Origin: Pedobacter sp.
GTDB taxonomy: Bacteria; Bacteroidota; Bacteroidia; Sphingobacteriales; Sphingobacteriaceae
Direction of reading: 5' to 3'
DNA: 6,111 nucleotides
Assembly (NCBI GenBank): GCA_030149995.1
Contig: JASLGV010000520.1
Coordinates: 1 to 6,111, forward strand
The notes below the pieces were generated by a model that worked only from the letters and a program-made list of their open reading frames with translations, ran no database searches and was not told the DNA's origin. Below, piece by piece: positions 1 to 6,111 of this stretch; position 1 is the stretch's first letter; every line of letters starts with the position of its first letter. Made by a program: the position numbers and the translations under genes.

Positions 1-20
1 TTTTTTAAAAATTTATTAAC

Positions 21-51
21 TATAAATACTACAGGATAGATAGTATTTATA
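21..51. repeat. 11-bp perfect inverted repeat, possible operator
   Basis: TATAAATACTA (21-31) and TAGTATTTATA (41-51) are exact reverse complements separated by 9 nt. The right arm ends directly against the -7 promoter element at 52-59, so the palindrome would occupy the promoter spacer and the -33 region. This placement suits a repressor or activator site. It could also be the end of an upstream transcription unit, but the stem is almost all A/T and lacks a clean U-tract. No protein is assigned to it. The symmetry is read directly from the sequence; the operator role is inferred. Confidence 0.45.
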
Positions 52-59
52 TACTTTTG
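52..59 (+). promoter_or_regulatory. Bacteroidota -7 promoter element (TAnnTTTG)
   Basis: TACTTTTG matches the Bacteroidota primary sigma factor -7 consensus TAnnTTTG at every defined position. It would start transcription about 5-10 nt downstream, roughly 64-70, shortly before the riboswitch at ~84. No convincing TTG -33 element is seen at the usual distance upstream (about 29-33); that region is filled by the inverted repeat instead, which may mean the promoter is weak or needs an activator. No other good match to the consensus lies between here and the riboswitch. Confidence 0.6.
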
Positions 60-83
60 TTACATAAAACTTTTAGTTCTTTA

Positions 84-187
84 GATACTTATCAAGAAAG
101 ACGGAGGGAATGGCCCTGTGAAGTCTTAGCAACCCCTTAAAAGGTAGGTGCTAAATCCAGCTTCTGCAAAGAAGAGAGATAAATACT
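84..187 (+). ncRNA. SAM-I (S-box) riboswitch aptamer
   Basis: This is a cis-acting RNA of the SAM-I family, which binds S-adenosylmethionine and normally shuts off sulfur or methionine genes when SAM is plentiful. The conserved core is present in order: CTTATCAAGA (88-97), GGAGGGA (103-109), TGGCCC (111-116), TGAAG (119-123), AGCAACC (128-134), GGTGCTAA (147-154), TCCAGC (156-161) and AGAGATAA (175-182). The expected helices form: P1 from ~86-93 with 178-185 (one C-A mismatch), P2 AAGAC (98-102) with GTCTT (123-127), then GGG (106-108) with CCC (114-116), P3 around 132-149, and P4 CTTC (161-164) with GAAG (171-174). The pseudoknot TGG (111-113) with CCA (157-159) is also possible. Being upstream of an importer operon, it suggests a sulfur substrate. 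Confidence 0.93.
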
Positions 188-267
188 TTAAACAGAATTC
201 ATCTACTGAACCGGCAGTTTGCATAAGTATCAATTGAATTGCATTCAATGATTATTTATTAAATTTT
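188..267 (+). promoter_or_regulatory. Putative riboswitch expression platform
   Basis: This AU-rich segment joins the aptamer to the leader-peptide start codon. ATAAGTATC (223-231) is a perfect 9-nt complement of GATACTTAT (84-92), the 5' strand of P1, so pairing with it would compete with P1 and destroy the SAM-bound fold. Just downstream, ATTGAAT (233-239) and ATTCAAT (243-249) form a 7-bp hairpin with a 3-nt loop. TATTTAT (253-259), next to the start codon, could pair with the released P1 3' strand ATAAATA (179-185), but such A/T matches are easily found by chance. There is no strong U-tract, so the switch may act on translation of the leader or through the later terminator. The complementarities are seen; the mechanism is inferred. 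Confidence 0.45.
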
Positions 268-372
268 ATGAAAAACGTACTACTACCATCTTCTTCTCTT
301 AACAACGCTCACAAAAGATACACAACCTTCTTCATGTGCAAGGAAGTAGTGATGTGTTGTTGCTGTAGCTAA
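268..372 (+). CDS. Poly-cysteine leader peptide, 34 aa
   Basis: A short reading frame runs from ATG at 268 to TAA at 370-372 and encodes 34 residues beginning MKNVLLPSSS and ending MCKEVVMCCCCS. Four consecutive Cys codons (TGT TGT TGC TGT, 355-366) lie one codon before the stop, with a further Cys codon at 337-339. Five Cys and three Met in 34 residues contrasts sharply with the almost Cys-free proteins downstream. There is no signal peptide or recognisable domain. The AT-rich run just before the ATG suits Bacteroidota translation initiation. The likely role is in cis: ribosomes slow or stall at the Cys codons when charged tRNA-Cys is scarce, altering the hairpin at 342-400. Cys-rich leader peptides acting as cysteine-responsive attenuators are known in mycobacteria; a metal- or redox-sensing role is an alternative. 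Translation itself is not proven by sequence. Confidence 0.75.
   Translation: MKNVLLPSSSLNNAHKRYTTFFMCKEVVMCCCCS
327..346 (+). promoter_or_regulatory. Putative antiterminator hairpin
   Basis: CUUCUU (327-332) can pair with AGGAAG (341-346) as six base pairs including one G-U, closing an 8-nt loop. The 3' arm is the same GGAAG segment that forms the 5' arm of the terminator-like hairpin, so the two structures exclude each other, as in classical amino-acid attenuators. Both lie inside the leader-peptide frame, upstream of or across the Cys codons. The pairing is short and only its mutual exclusivity makes it notable. Confidence 0.35.
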
Positions 373-400
373 GCAAAAATACCTTCCGATTTTATTTTTT
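342..400 (+). terminator. Terminator-like hairpin overlapping the Cys codons
   Basis: GGAAG-TA (342-348) pairs with TA-C-CTTCC (380-387), leaving one bulged C. Inside it TTGCT (360-364) pairs with AGCAA (372-376) around a 7-nt loop. The outer stem is followed at once by a U-rich tract (389-400, all U except one A), giving an intrinsic-terminator shape. It lies between the leader peptide and the susC-like gene, and its 5' half contains the four Cys codons and the stop codon. A ribosome held at the Cys codons would cover or disrupt the 5' arm, preventing termination and allowing expression of the importer genes. The outer stem is only moderately stable, so the strength of termination is uncertain. 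Confidence 0.55.
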
Positions 401-467
401 CTGGTGGAGCTGTTTCAGAGACGGACTGGAATTATACTGCCTTTTTAACACACAATTTATCTCGTAT
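401..467 (+). other. Untranslated leader segment before the SusC gene
   Basis: These 67 nt separate the terminator-like hairpin from the start codon at 468. No Shine-Dalgarno motif is present; the last 20 nt are AT-rich, as is usual for Bacteroidota starts. No second promoter matching TAnnTTTG at useful spacing was seen, so the genes downstream appear to depend on readthrough from the promoter at 52-59. CGGA (422-425) can pair with TCCG (385-388), which would open the terminator 3' arm, but four base pairs are too few to claim. Confidence 0.4.
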
Positions 468-3400
468 ATGTATCAAAAAAAACAACTACTATTATTTAGT
501 TTGTTCTGGCTTTTTACAGCTTTTCAGCTGTCGGCCCAGACAAATATAAAGCTTACCGGTCGGATTACCGGAAAGTCTGACGGGCTTTCCATTCCCGGTG
601 TAAGCATCCGCGTACAGGGCAAAAATGTTGGCGCTGTGAGCGATGGAAACGGACAATTCAGTATTGAGGCCACTAATGGCGATGTATTGGTTTTTAGTTA
701 TATTGGTTATTTAACACAGAATTATAAAGTTCAGGGTAAGGATAAAATCCAGATTGCACTGGAGGAAGCTAAGAACAACCTGGACGAGGTGGTGGTAACG
801 GCTTTGGGAATTAGCCGCGAAAAAAAATCGCTTGGTTACGCCATTCAGGAAGTGAGCGGATCGAGTTTGTCGGAAGCCAAAGAAGGTAACCTGGTAAATG
901 CACTTGCAGGTAAAGTAGCGGGTGTTAACATCACCAACAGCCAGGGAAATATGGGTTCATCACGGATTGTAATTCGTGGAGAAACTTCTATTTCGGGCAA
1001 TAACCAGCCGTTGTTTGTGGTGGATGGGGTGCCTGTTGATAACTCGCAGCTGGGTGCAGGTGGTTCGAGGGATTTTGCCAATGCCATATCGGATATTAAT
1101 CCCGAAGACATCGAGAGCTTAAGTGTGCTAAAAGGACCAAATGCAGCTGCCTTATACGGATCGAGGGCTGCAAACGGGGTCATCTTAATCAAAACAAAAT
1201 CAGGTAAAAGAGGCAAGGGATTGGGTATTTCCCTAAATTCGAGCACCACATTCGAAAGTTTGCTGGTTTTGCCCTCTTACCAGAATGTTTACGGACAAGG
1301 TTCTAACGGCCAGTTTAGCTATGTAGATGGAAAAGGCGGTGGTATAAACGATGGCGTTGATGAAAGCTGGGGCCCTAAAATGGATGGACGCCTGATCCCG
1401 CAATTTAATTCGAACGGGGTAGCAGTTCCGTTTGTACCACATCCGGATAATGTACGCAGCTTTTTTCAAACCGGGCATACGCTGAATAACGGTGTTTCTT
1501 TTAGCGGTGGCGGCGATGCTTATAACTATCGCTTTTCTTATAACAACAGCACACAGAAAGGTGTTGTGCCCAATTCCGGACTGGACAAAAACAGCTTAAG
1601 CATTAACACCACTTTTGATATTTTACCAAATCTGAAACTGGATCTGATGGCTAACTATGTACGTACCGGATCCGATAATTTACCGGGTGCAGGTGGAAGA
1701 CGTGCAACCAGTACAATGCTTCAGTTTTTATGGTTCGGACGCCAGGTTGATGTAAGCCAGCTTAAAAATTACATCGATGCCAATGGCAATACGTTTAACT
1801 GGAACAACAGCTATTACAGCAATCCTTACTTTGTTGCTTACGAAAATACCGTATCGCAGCGTCGCGACAGGCTTCTGGGAAACGTAGGTTTAACCTATCA
1901 GATTACTAAAGAGTTAAAGGCCAACTTCCATACCGGAAATGACTACTACAACGATCGCCGTAAGCTGCGTGTGGCTTATGGAACCAATGGTACACCTTTC
2001 GGCTCTTACCAGGAGATAGGTTATACCGTTAACGAGAACAATACCGAAGCGACTTTAAATTTTACCAAGAACCTGAATACAGATTTTAGCCTGGATGTGT
2101 TGGGTGGTGGAAACATGAGAAGTCGTTTTTACGAAGAAAACAATCAGTCGGCACCCCGTTTGGCGGTAGCAGGTATTTATACACTTGCCAACTCGCGCGA
2201 CCCGCTGGTATCGTCTAACTATTTCAGCAAATTAAAAGTATACAGTTTATTTTCTTCTGCACAGATTGGTTTCCGCAACTATGCATACTTAAATTTAACG
2301 GCACGTAACGATTGGTCTTCGACTTTACCGGTACAAAATAATTCATATTTCTATCCTTCGGCAAATGCCAGTTTAATATTAAGTGAAGCTTTTGGGTGGA
2401 AAAACGACTGGTTAAGTTATGCCAAGGTGCGTGGGGGATGGTCGAGGGTAGGAAAGGACACTGATCCCTACCAGTTGATAAACACGTATCCTTTTAATCC
2501 TATTTTTGATAGTTACCCGCTGCTCACCTTAACAGATCGTTATCTGAACAGCGAATTAAAACCTGAATACACCAACTCAAGTGAAGCCGGATTTGAACTG
2601 GCCTTTTTAAACAGCCGTGTCCGGTTGGATGTGAGTGCATACAATACCAACAGTTTTAACCAGATTTTTAATGCCGATATCAGTACTGCAACTGGTTTTA
2701 CTCAAAAGCTAATCAATGCCGGTCGCATTAACAACAAAGGTGTGGAAGTTCAGCTGGGTTTAACACCGATAAAAAAATCGGGAGGTTTGCAATGGGATGT
2801 AAACTTTAATTACTCTTTAAACAGAAGTAAGGTTGTGGAGCTTGATAAAGAAGGTCTCTTAAGCAGCGTGGTACTGGGATCGAGTGGTGTACAGGTATTG
2901 GCCAGTGTAGGTCAGCCTTACGGTACGTTATTTGGTACAGCATATCAACGCAATGAGAAAGGCGAAATCCTGGTAAACGCAAGCGGTTACCCACAAACCA
3001 ATCCAACTAAACAAGTATTGGGCTCTTATCCGCCAAAATGGCTGGGAAGTGTACGAAACGATTTCAGCTATAAGGGCTTTACACTGGGTTTCCTGGTTGA
3101 TGCCAAAGTAGGTGGTTCTATTTACTCGGGTACACATGCTACCGGTTTTACAACCGGTGTATTGGAAGAAACGCTGCCGGGAAGAGATGAAGAACATGGT
3201 GGTTTACCTTATTACTATCCAGGTAATAACAAAGCCAATTTACCGGTTCAGCTGGGTAACCATACAGCAGCAGCACCAGATGGATCGACGGTTTACCACG
3301 ACGGGATTATCTTTGATGGGGTAAGAACTGATGGAAGTAAAAACACCAGCATACTTTCGGCTCAGCAATACTACAAAGCAATCGCAAATGTAAACGAAGC

Positions 3401-3656
3401 GCATGTGTTTAGTGCTACGGCCATCAGATTAAGGGAAGTAACGCTTGGCTACAACCTGCCGAATAACTGGATCCGCAAAATCGGATTGGCAAAAGCACGT
3501 TTTACACTGGTTGGCCGTAATTTATGGATCATTCATAAAAATGTACCCAACATTGATCCTGAAACAGCTTTTGCAACAGACAATGCCCAGGGATTGGAGT
3601 CTTTGCAGTTGCCAACCACCAGAAGCTATGGCTTTAACTTAAATCTTACCTTTTAA
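468..3656 (+). CDS. SusC/RagA-family TonB-dependent outer membrane transporter
   Basis: This 1062-residue protein is a TonB-dependent outer-membrane channel that, with its SusD partner, imports a nutrient into the periplasm using energy from TonB-ExbB-ExbD. Residues 1-24 are a signal peptide (hydrophobic run ending LSAQ). Residues ~28-98 form the carboxypeptidase-regulatory-like beta domain typical of SusC. LDEVVVTALGI (~105-115) is the TonB-box-like region. The plug covers ~118-245, with PLFVVDGVPV at ~181 and a classic LKGPNAAALYGSRAANG stretch at ~221. The rest is the beta barrel, ending in the typical NLNLTF with terminal Phe. Length is normal and the frame is intact. The ATG at 468 places the signal peptide correctly. 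It has no Cys and only six Met. The substrate cannot be read from the sequence; the SAM riboswitch and poly-Cys leader upstream point to a sulfur compound rather than a glycan, and no glycoside hydrolase is seen nearby. Confidence 0.96.
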   Translation: MYQKKQLLLFSLFWLFTAFQLSAQTNIKLTGRITGKSDGLSIPGVSIRVQGKNVGAVSDGNGQFSIEATNGDVLVFSYIGYLTQNYKVQGKDKIQIALEEAKNNLDEVVVTALGISREKKSLGYAIQEVSGSSLSEAKEGNLVNALAGKVAGVNITNSQGNMGSSRIVIRGETSISGNNQPLFVVDGVPVDNSQLGAGGSRDFANAISDINPEDIESLSVLKGPNAAALYGSRAANGVILIKTKSGKRGKGLGISLNSSTTFESLLVLPSYQNVYGQGSNGQFSYVDGKGGGINDGVDESWGPKMDGRLIPQFNSNGVAVPFVPHPDNVRSFFQTGHTLNNGVSFSGGGDAYNYRFSYNNSTQKGVVPNSGLDKNSLSINTTFDILPNLKLDLMANYVRTGSDNLPGAGGRRATSTMLQFLWFGRQVDVSQLKNYIDANGNTFNWNNSYYSNPYFVAYENTVSQRRDRLLGNVGLTYQITKELKANFHTGNDYYNDRRKLRVAYGTNGTPFGSYQEIGYTVNENNTEATLNFTKNLNTDFSLDVLGGGNMRSRFYEENNQSAPRLAVAGIYTLANSRDPLVSSNYFSKLKVYSLFSSAQIGFRNYAYLNLTARNDWSSTLPVQNNSYFYPSANASLILSEAFGWKNDWLSYAKVRGGWSRVGKDTDPYQLINTYPFNPIFDSYPLLTLTDRYLNSELKPEYTNSSEAGFELAFLNSRVRLDVSAYNTNSFNQIFNADISTATGFTQKLINAGRINNKGVEVQLGLTPIKKSGGLQWDVNFNYSLNRSKVVELDKEGLLSSVVLGSSGVQVLASVGQPYGTLFGTAYQRNEKGEILVNASGYPQTNPTKQVLGSYPPKWLGSVRNDFSYKGFTLGFLVDAKVGGSIYSGTHATGFTTGVLEETLPGRDEEHGGLPYYYPGNNKANLPVQLGNHTAAAPDGSTVYHDGIIFDGVRTDGSKNTSILSAQQYYKAIANVNEAHVFSATAIRLREVTLGYNLPNNWIRKIGLAKARFTLVGRNLWIIHKNVPNIDPETAFATDNAQGLESLQLPTTRSYGFNLNLTF

Positions 3657-3666
3657 TTCGTACATC

Positions 3667-5100
3667 ATGATTAGACATACCTATATATTGTTTTTTGCGG
3701 TTGGTGTTTTAAGCCTGACCGCCTGCAAAAAGGAATTGCAGGACATCAACAAAAACCCGAACGAATCGGAAACTGCACAGCCAGATTACTTATTGGCAAA
3801 TGCCATTAAAAGTGCAGCAGATAATTATTACAGCACATCCAATACCATGGATGCCAGTTTGTTATTTGTACAGCACTGGTCTAAAATACAGTATACAGAT
3901 CCCGACCGGTATATTTTTACCAATGGAAGCTTTGAAAGCGGATGGAGGAATTTCTATACACAAAGTCTTGCAGATTTAAATGCATTGGTTACCATTGCCG
4001 ATCAGCAAAAAAATCCGAATTATAAAGCGGTTTCCATTACCCTGCGTTCGTGGATCTTTTCGCTGCTAACAGATGTTTACGGGAACGTACCCTATTCTGA
4101 TGCGCTTAACATTCAGAAGCTTACACCTAAGTACGATGATCAGCGCAGCATCTATCTTGGCCTGATTGCCGAATTGAAAACAGCGCTTACTACTTTTAAC
4201 GTAAACGGACCAGCCATTCAGGGAGACCCGATCTTTAAAGGTGACCTGGTAAAATGGCGTAAATTTGCAAATGCTTTACGCTTCAGATTGGCTTTACGCA
4301 TTGCAGACCGGGAGCCGGATTTAGCAAAACAAACCATTACAGAAGTATTGACAGACCCTGCGGGTTTGATCGGTAGCGAGAAAGAAACCGTTTTGCTTAC
4401 TTATTTCACCTCACCCAATCAGAACCCCATTGCCAAAGTTTTTGAAACACGCGATGATTACCGGATTTCCAAAACAATTGTAGATAAGCTGAAGGCACTT
4501 GCCGATCCGCGTTTGCCTTTTTATGCCGATAAAACACAAGATGTAACGCAAGATGTGTATGTGGGGATTCCAAACGGACTTACTACAGGCGATGCCAGCA
4601 ACCTGGGTTTTACCAAAACCTCTAAGCCGGGAGGCTTTTTTACAAAAGCAACTGCACCTGCCATTATTTTAAGTTACTCAGAATCGCTGTTTGACCGCGC
4701 TGAGGCTGCGGCGCGTGGTTTTACCACCGAAGATGCTGCGGGTTTATATCAAAAGGCCATTGAAGCATCTTTACAGTATTACGGCATCAGCAACAACGAT
4801 ATTCAGACCTACCTGGCACAAAGCAGCGTTTCATACAATGCAGCTGATTTCCGAAAATCAATAGGGGAGCAGAAATGGATTGCTTTGTTTGGCCAGGGAC
4901 TGGAAGCATATACAGAATGGCGCCGGCTGGATTATCCGAAGTTAAAACCAGCAGTGGCCGGTGTACTGGATGGAAAAATTCCAACCCGTTTTATTTATCC
5001 GGGGAGTGAACAATCGCTCAACAAGACCAATTACACCAATGGAGTGGCTAAACAGGGACCAGACCTGCTGACAACAAAATTATGGTTCGACGTAAATTAA
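3667..5100 (+). CDS. SusD/RagB-family nutrient-binding outer membrane lipoprotein
   Basis: This 477-residue lipoprotein is the surface lid of the SusCD complex, capturing substrate and closing over the SusC barrel. It has a short hydrophobic signal and a lipobox LTAC with the lipidated Cys at residue 20, followed by KKE, a charged stretch compatible with surface export. The mature start CKKELQDINKNPN, the early YLLANAI segment and the helical repeat-like body resemble the SusD-like_2 branch of the family. The C-terminal part carries EQKWIALFGQGLEAYTEWRR (about residues 399-418), which is characteristic of SusD proteins. Length is typical. It starts 10 nt after the SusC stop, so the two are cotranscribed and probably translationally linked. 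It contains one Cys (the lipobox) and two Met (1 and 61), which is strikingly low for this length. The family is clear; the ligand is unknown. Confidence 0.95.
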   Translation: MIRHTYILFFAVGVLSLTACKKELQDINKNPNESETAQPDYLLANAIKSAADNYYSTSNTMDASLLFVQHWSKIQYTDPDRYIFTNGSFESGWRNFYTQSLADLNALVTIADQQKNPNYKAVSITLRSWIFSLLTDVYGNVPYSDALNIQKLTPKYDDQRSIYLGLIAELKTALTTFNVNGPAIQGDPIFKGDLVKWRKFANALRFRLALRIADREPDLAKQTITEVLTDPAGLIGSEKETVLLTYFTSPNQNPIAKVFETRDDYRISKTIVDKLKALADPRLPFYADKTQDVTQDVYVGIPNGLTTGDASNLGFTKTSKPGGFFTKATAPAIILSYSESLFDRAEAAARGFTTEDAAGLYQKAIEASLQYYGISNNDIQTYLAQSSVSYNAADFRKSIGEQKWIALFGQGLEAYTEWRRLDYPKLKPAVAGVLDGKIPTRFIYPGSEQSLNKTNYTNGVAKQGPDLLTTKLWFDVN

Positions 5101-5119
5101 AAACTTAACTAAAAATAAT

Positions 5120-6109
5120 ATGAAATTATCTGTAAAATTAACCATGCTGTTGGGCCTCGCCGGCATCAGCAGTGGCTGGGCACAAAAGCCTTTGCAATTA
5201 ACAGGTACCGTAAATAATGTAAAAACGGGAAAAGTTTACCTGCAGAAATTCAATAACAAGATGTTCAGAACCATCGATTCTGCTTCTATTGAAAACGGGC
5301 GTTTTAAATTTAAAACAGCTGTAGAACTTCCGGAACTTTATGGGATAACAATAAATCCGGAGAAAAATCCTTTATATGTTTTTCTCGAAGATCAGCCCAT
5401 AACCGTTCAGCTGGATACGGCAGCTTATTATAGAAACAGTACCGTTACGGGCTCCAAATCGCAGGATCTGTTTATGTTATACCGTAAAAGCAAAGGGGTA
5501 AAGATTGAAGATTTTATCCATGAACATCCAAATTCGATTGTTTCGGCCTACGTACTTTACAGGGAATGGTCGTATCGTTTAACACCCGATCAGATTGAGG
5601 CCAACATTGCTGGTTTAGACCGTTCTTTAGATGGTACTCCTTATGTACAGGTTTTAAAAGAACTGGTTCCTGTGTTAAGGTCGGTTCAGCCCGGAAACCG
5701 TGCCATTGATATAGAACTTCCGGATGTAAACGGACATAATGTAAAACTTTCAGATCATTTTGGTAAGTATTTGCTGGTTGATTTCTGGGCAGCCTGGTGC
5801 CCGCCATGCAGAGCCGAAAATCCAAATATTGTAAAGGTATTTGAAAAATATAAATCGAAAGGTTTTGAAGTTTTCGGTGTTTCGCTTGATAAAGATAAAG
5901 CAAGCTGGATTAAAGCCATTAAAGACGATAAACTGAACTGGACACAGGTTTCGGACCTTGCTTTCTGGAACAGTGCAGGTGCAAAGGCCTATGGTGTAAG
6001 AGCCATTCCGGCCAATGTGCTGATTGATCCGAATGGTGTTATCATTGCCCGTAATTTATACGGTGCAGATTTAGAACGCAAACTCGAAGAATTGTTTACC
6101 GCTAAATAA
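5120..6109 (+). CDS. TlpA-like thioredoxin with DUF4369-like N-terminus
   Basis: This 329-residue protein should be a periplasmic thiol-disulfide oxidoreductase. Residues 1-22 are a signal peptide ending GWAQ, without a lipobox Cys. Residues ~25-115 are a beta-rich region beginning LQLTGTVNNVKTGKVYLQKF that resembles DUF4369, a domain often fused to thioredoxins in Bacteroidota. A helical linker (~115-190) leads to the redoxin/TlpA domain (~193-329), with DFWAAWCPPC placing active-site Cys at 227 and 230 and a cis-proline in RAIPAN (Pro297). These are its only two Cys. It begins 19 nt after the SusD stop behind an A-rich start region and is complete, ending 2 nt before the window edge. In this operon it may reduce an imported disulfide, or maintain thiols of a periplasmic partner encoded further on. 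DUF4369-thioredoxins also occur next to SusCD genes of unknown role, so the link to substrate is inference. Confidence 0.93.
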   Translation: MKLSVKLTMLLGLAGISSGWAQKPLQLTGTVNNVKTGKVYLQKFNNKMFRTIDSASIENGRFKFKTAVELPELYGITINPEKNPLYVFLEDQPITVQLDTAAYYRNSTVTGSKSQDLFMLYRKSKGVKIEDFIHEHPNSIVSAYVLYREWSYRLTPDQIEANIAGLDRSLDGTPYVQVLKELVPVLRSVQPGNRAIDIELPDVNGHNVKLSDHFGKYLLVDFWAAWCPPCRAENPNIVKVFEKYKSKGFEVFGVSLDKDKASWIKAIKDDKLNWTQVSDLAFWNSAGAKAYGVRAIPANVLIDPNGVIIARNLYGADLERKLEELFTAK

Positions 6110-6111
6110 CT

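Noticed and set aside
179..187. ATAAATACT repeats the sequence at 22-30
   Set aside because: A 9-nt A/T-rich direct repeat. The first copy is upstream of the predicted transcription start, so the two are unlikely to interact in RNA; the second copy is explained by riboswitch P1. Probably coincidence.
233..249. Hairpin read as an intrinsic terminator of the riboswitch
   Set aside because: The stem is mainly A-U with a 3-nt loop and the downstream sequence is mixed A/T rather than a U-tract, so termination here is unlikely to be strong.
253..259. TATTTAT complementary to the P1 3' strand as a start-codon sequestering element
   Set aside because: Seven A/U pairs in an A/T-rich leader are expected by chance, and the element is weaker than the 223-231 anti-P1; noted in the platform entry but not claimed.
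268..372. Leader frame as a secreted toxin, bacteriocin or metal-binding microprotein
   Set aside because: No double-glycine leader, signal peptide or modification enzyme genes nearby, and the Cys run lacks spacing typical of metal-binding motifs. Position within a leader hairpin favours a cis-regulatory role, though metal sensing is not fully excluded.
845..1249. Minus-strand open frame of 134 codons inside the SusC-like gene
   Set aside because: It lies wholly opposite a clear, family-matching coding region, has no recognisable motif and no start context; a shadow frame. The same applies to the minus-strand frames at 1233-1478, 2806-3006, 2928-3197, 4787-4984 and 5514-5903.
3112..3324. Plus-strand open frames at 3112-3324 and 3445-3642 in another frame
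   Set aside because: Both overlap the C-terminal barrel of the SusC-like protein, whose own frame is intact to its terminal Phe; no independent evidence of coding.

Overview
The window looks like chromosome of a Bacteroidota species, most likely in or near Sphingobacteriaceae (Pedobacter-like). The evidence is a SusC/SusD outer-membrane import pair, a TlpA-type thioredoxin with a DUF4369-like N-terminus, AT-rich start regions without Shine-Dalgarno motifs, and a Bacteroidota-type -7 promoter element (TAnnTTTG). The genus is inferred from style only.

Layout, all on the + strand. Positions 1-60 hold an 11-bp perfect inverted repeat that abuts a TACTTTTG -7 element. Positions ~84-187 are a SAM-I (S-box) riboswitch aptamer with its conserved core intact. 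Positions ~188-267 are an AU-rich stretch with a 9-nt perfect complement to the riboswitch P1 5' strand and a 7-bp hairpin. Positions 268-372 encode a 34-residue peptide ending MCKEVVMCCCCS, with four consecutive Cys codons just before the stop. A terminator-like hairpin and U-tract (342-400) overlaps those Cys codons, and an upstream segment (327-332) competes for its 5' arm. Then follow a SusC-type TonB-dependent transporter (468-3656), a SusD-type lipoprotein (3667-5100, 10-nt gap) and a secreted TlpA-like thioredoxin (5120-6109, 19-nt gap).

Interpretation. The three large genes look like one operon for importing a nutrient across the outer membrane, with a periplasmic disulfide reductase as the last gene seen. 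The 5' leader carries what appear to be two sulfur sensors in series: a riboswitch reading S-adenosylmethionine, and a Cys-codon leader peptide with attenuator architecture that would read charged tRNA-Cys. The substrate is therefore probably a sulfur-containing compound, perhaps a disulfide or thiol peptide, though this is inferred from regulation and not from the transporter sequence. The three operon proteins (1868 residues) contain only 3 Cys and 12 Met, consistent with a sulfur-sparing system made under sulfur starvation. The tandem SAM riboswitch and poly-Cys attenuator is the most interesting feature of the window.
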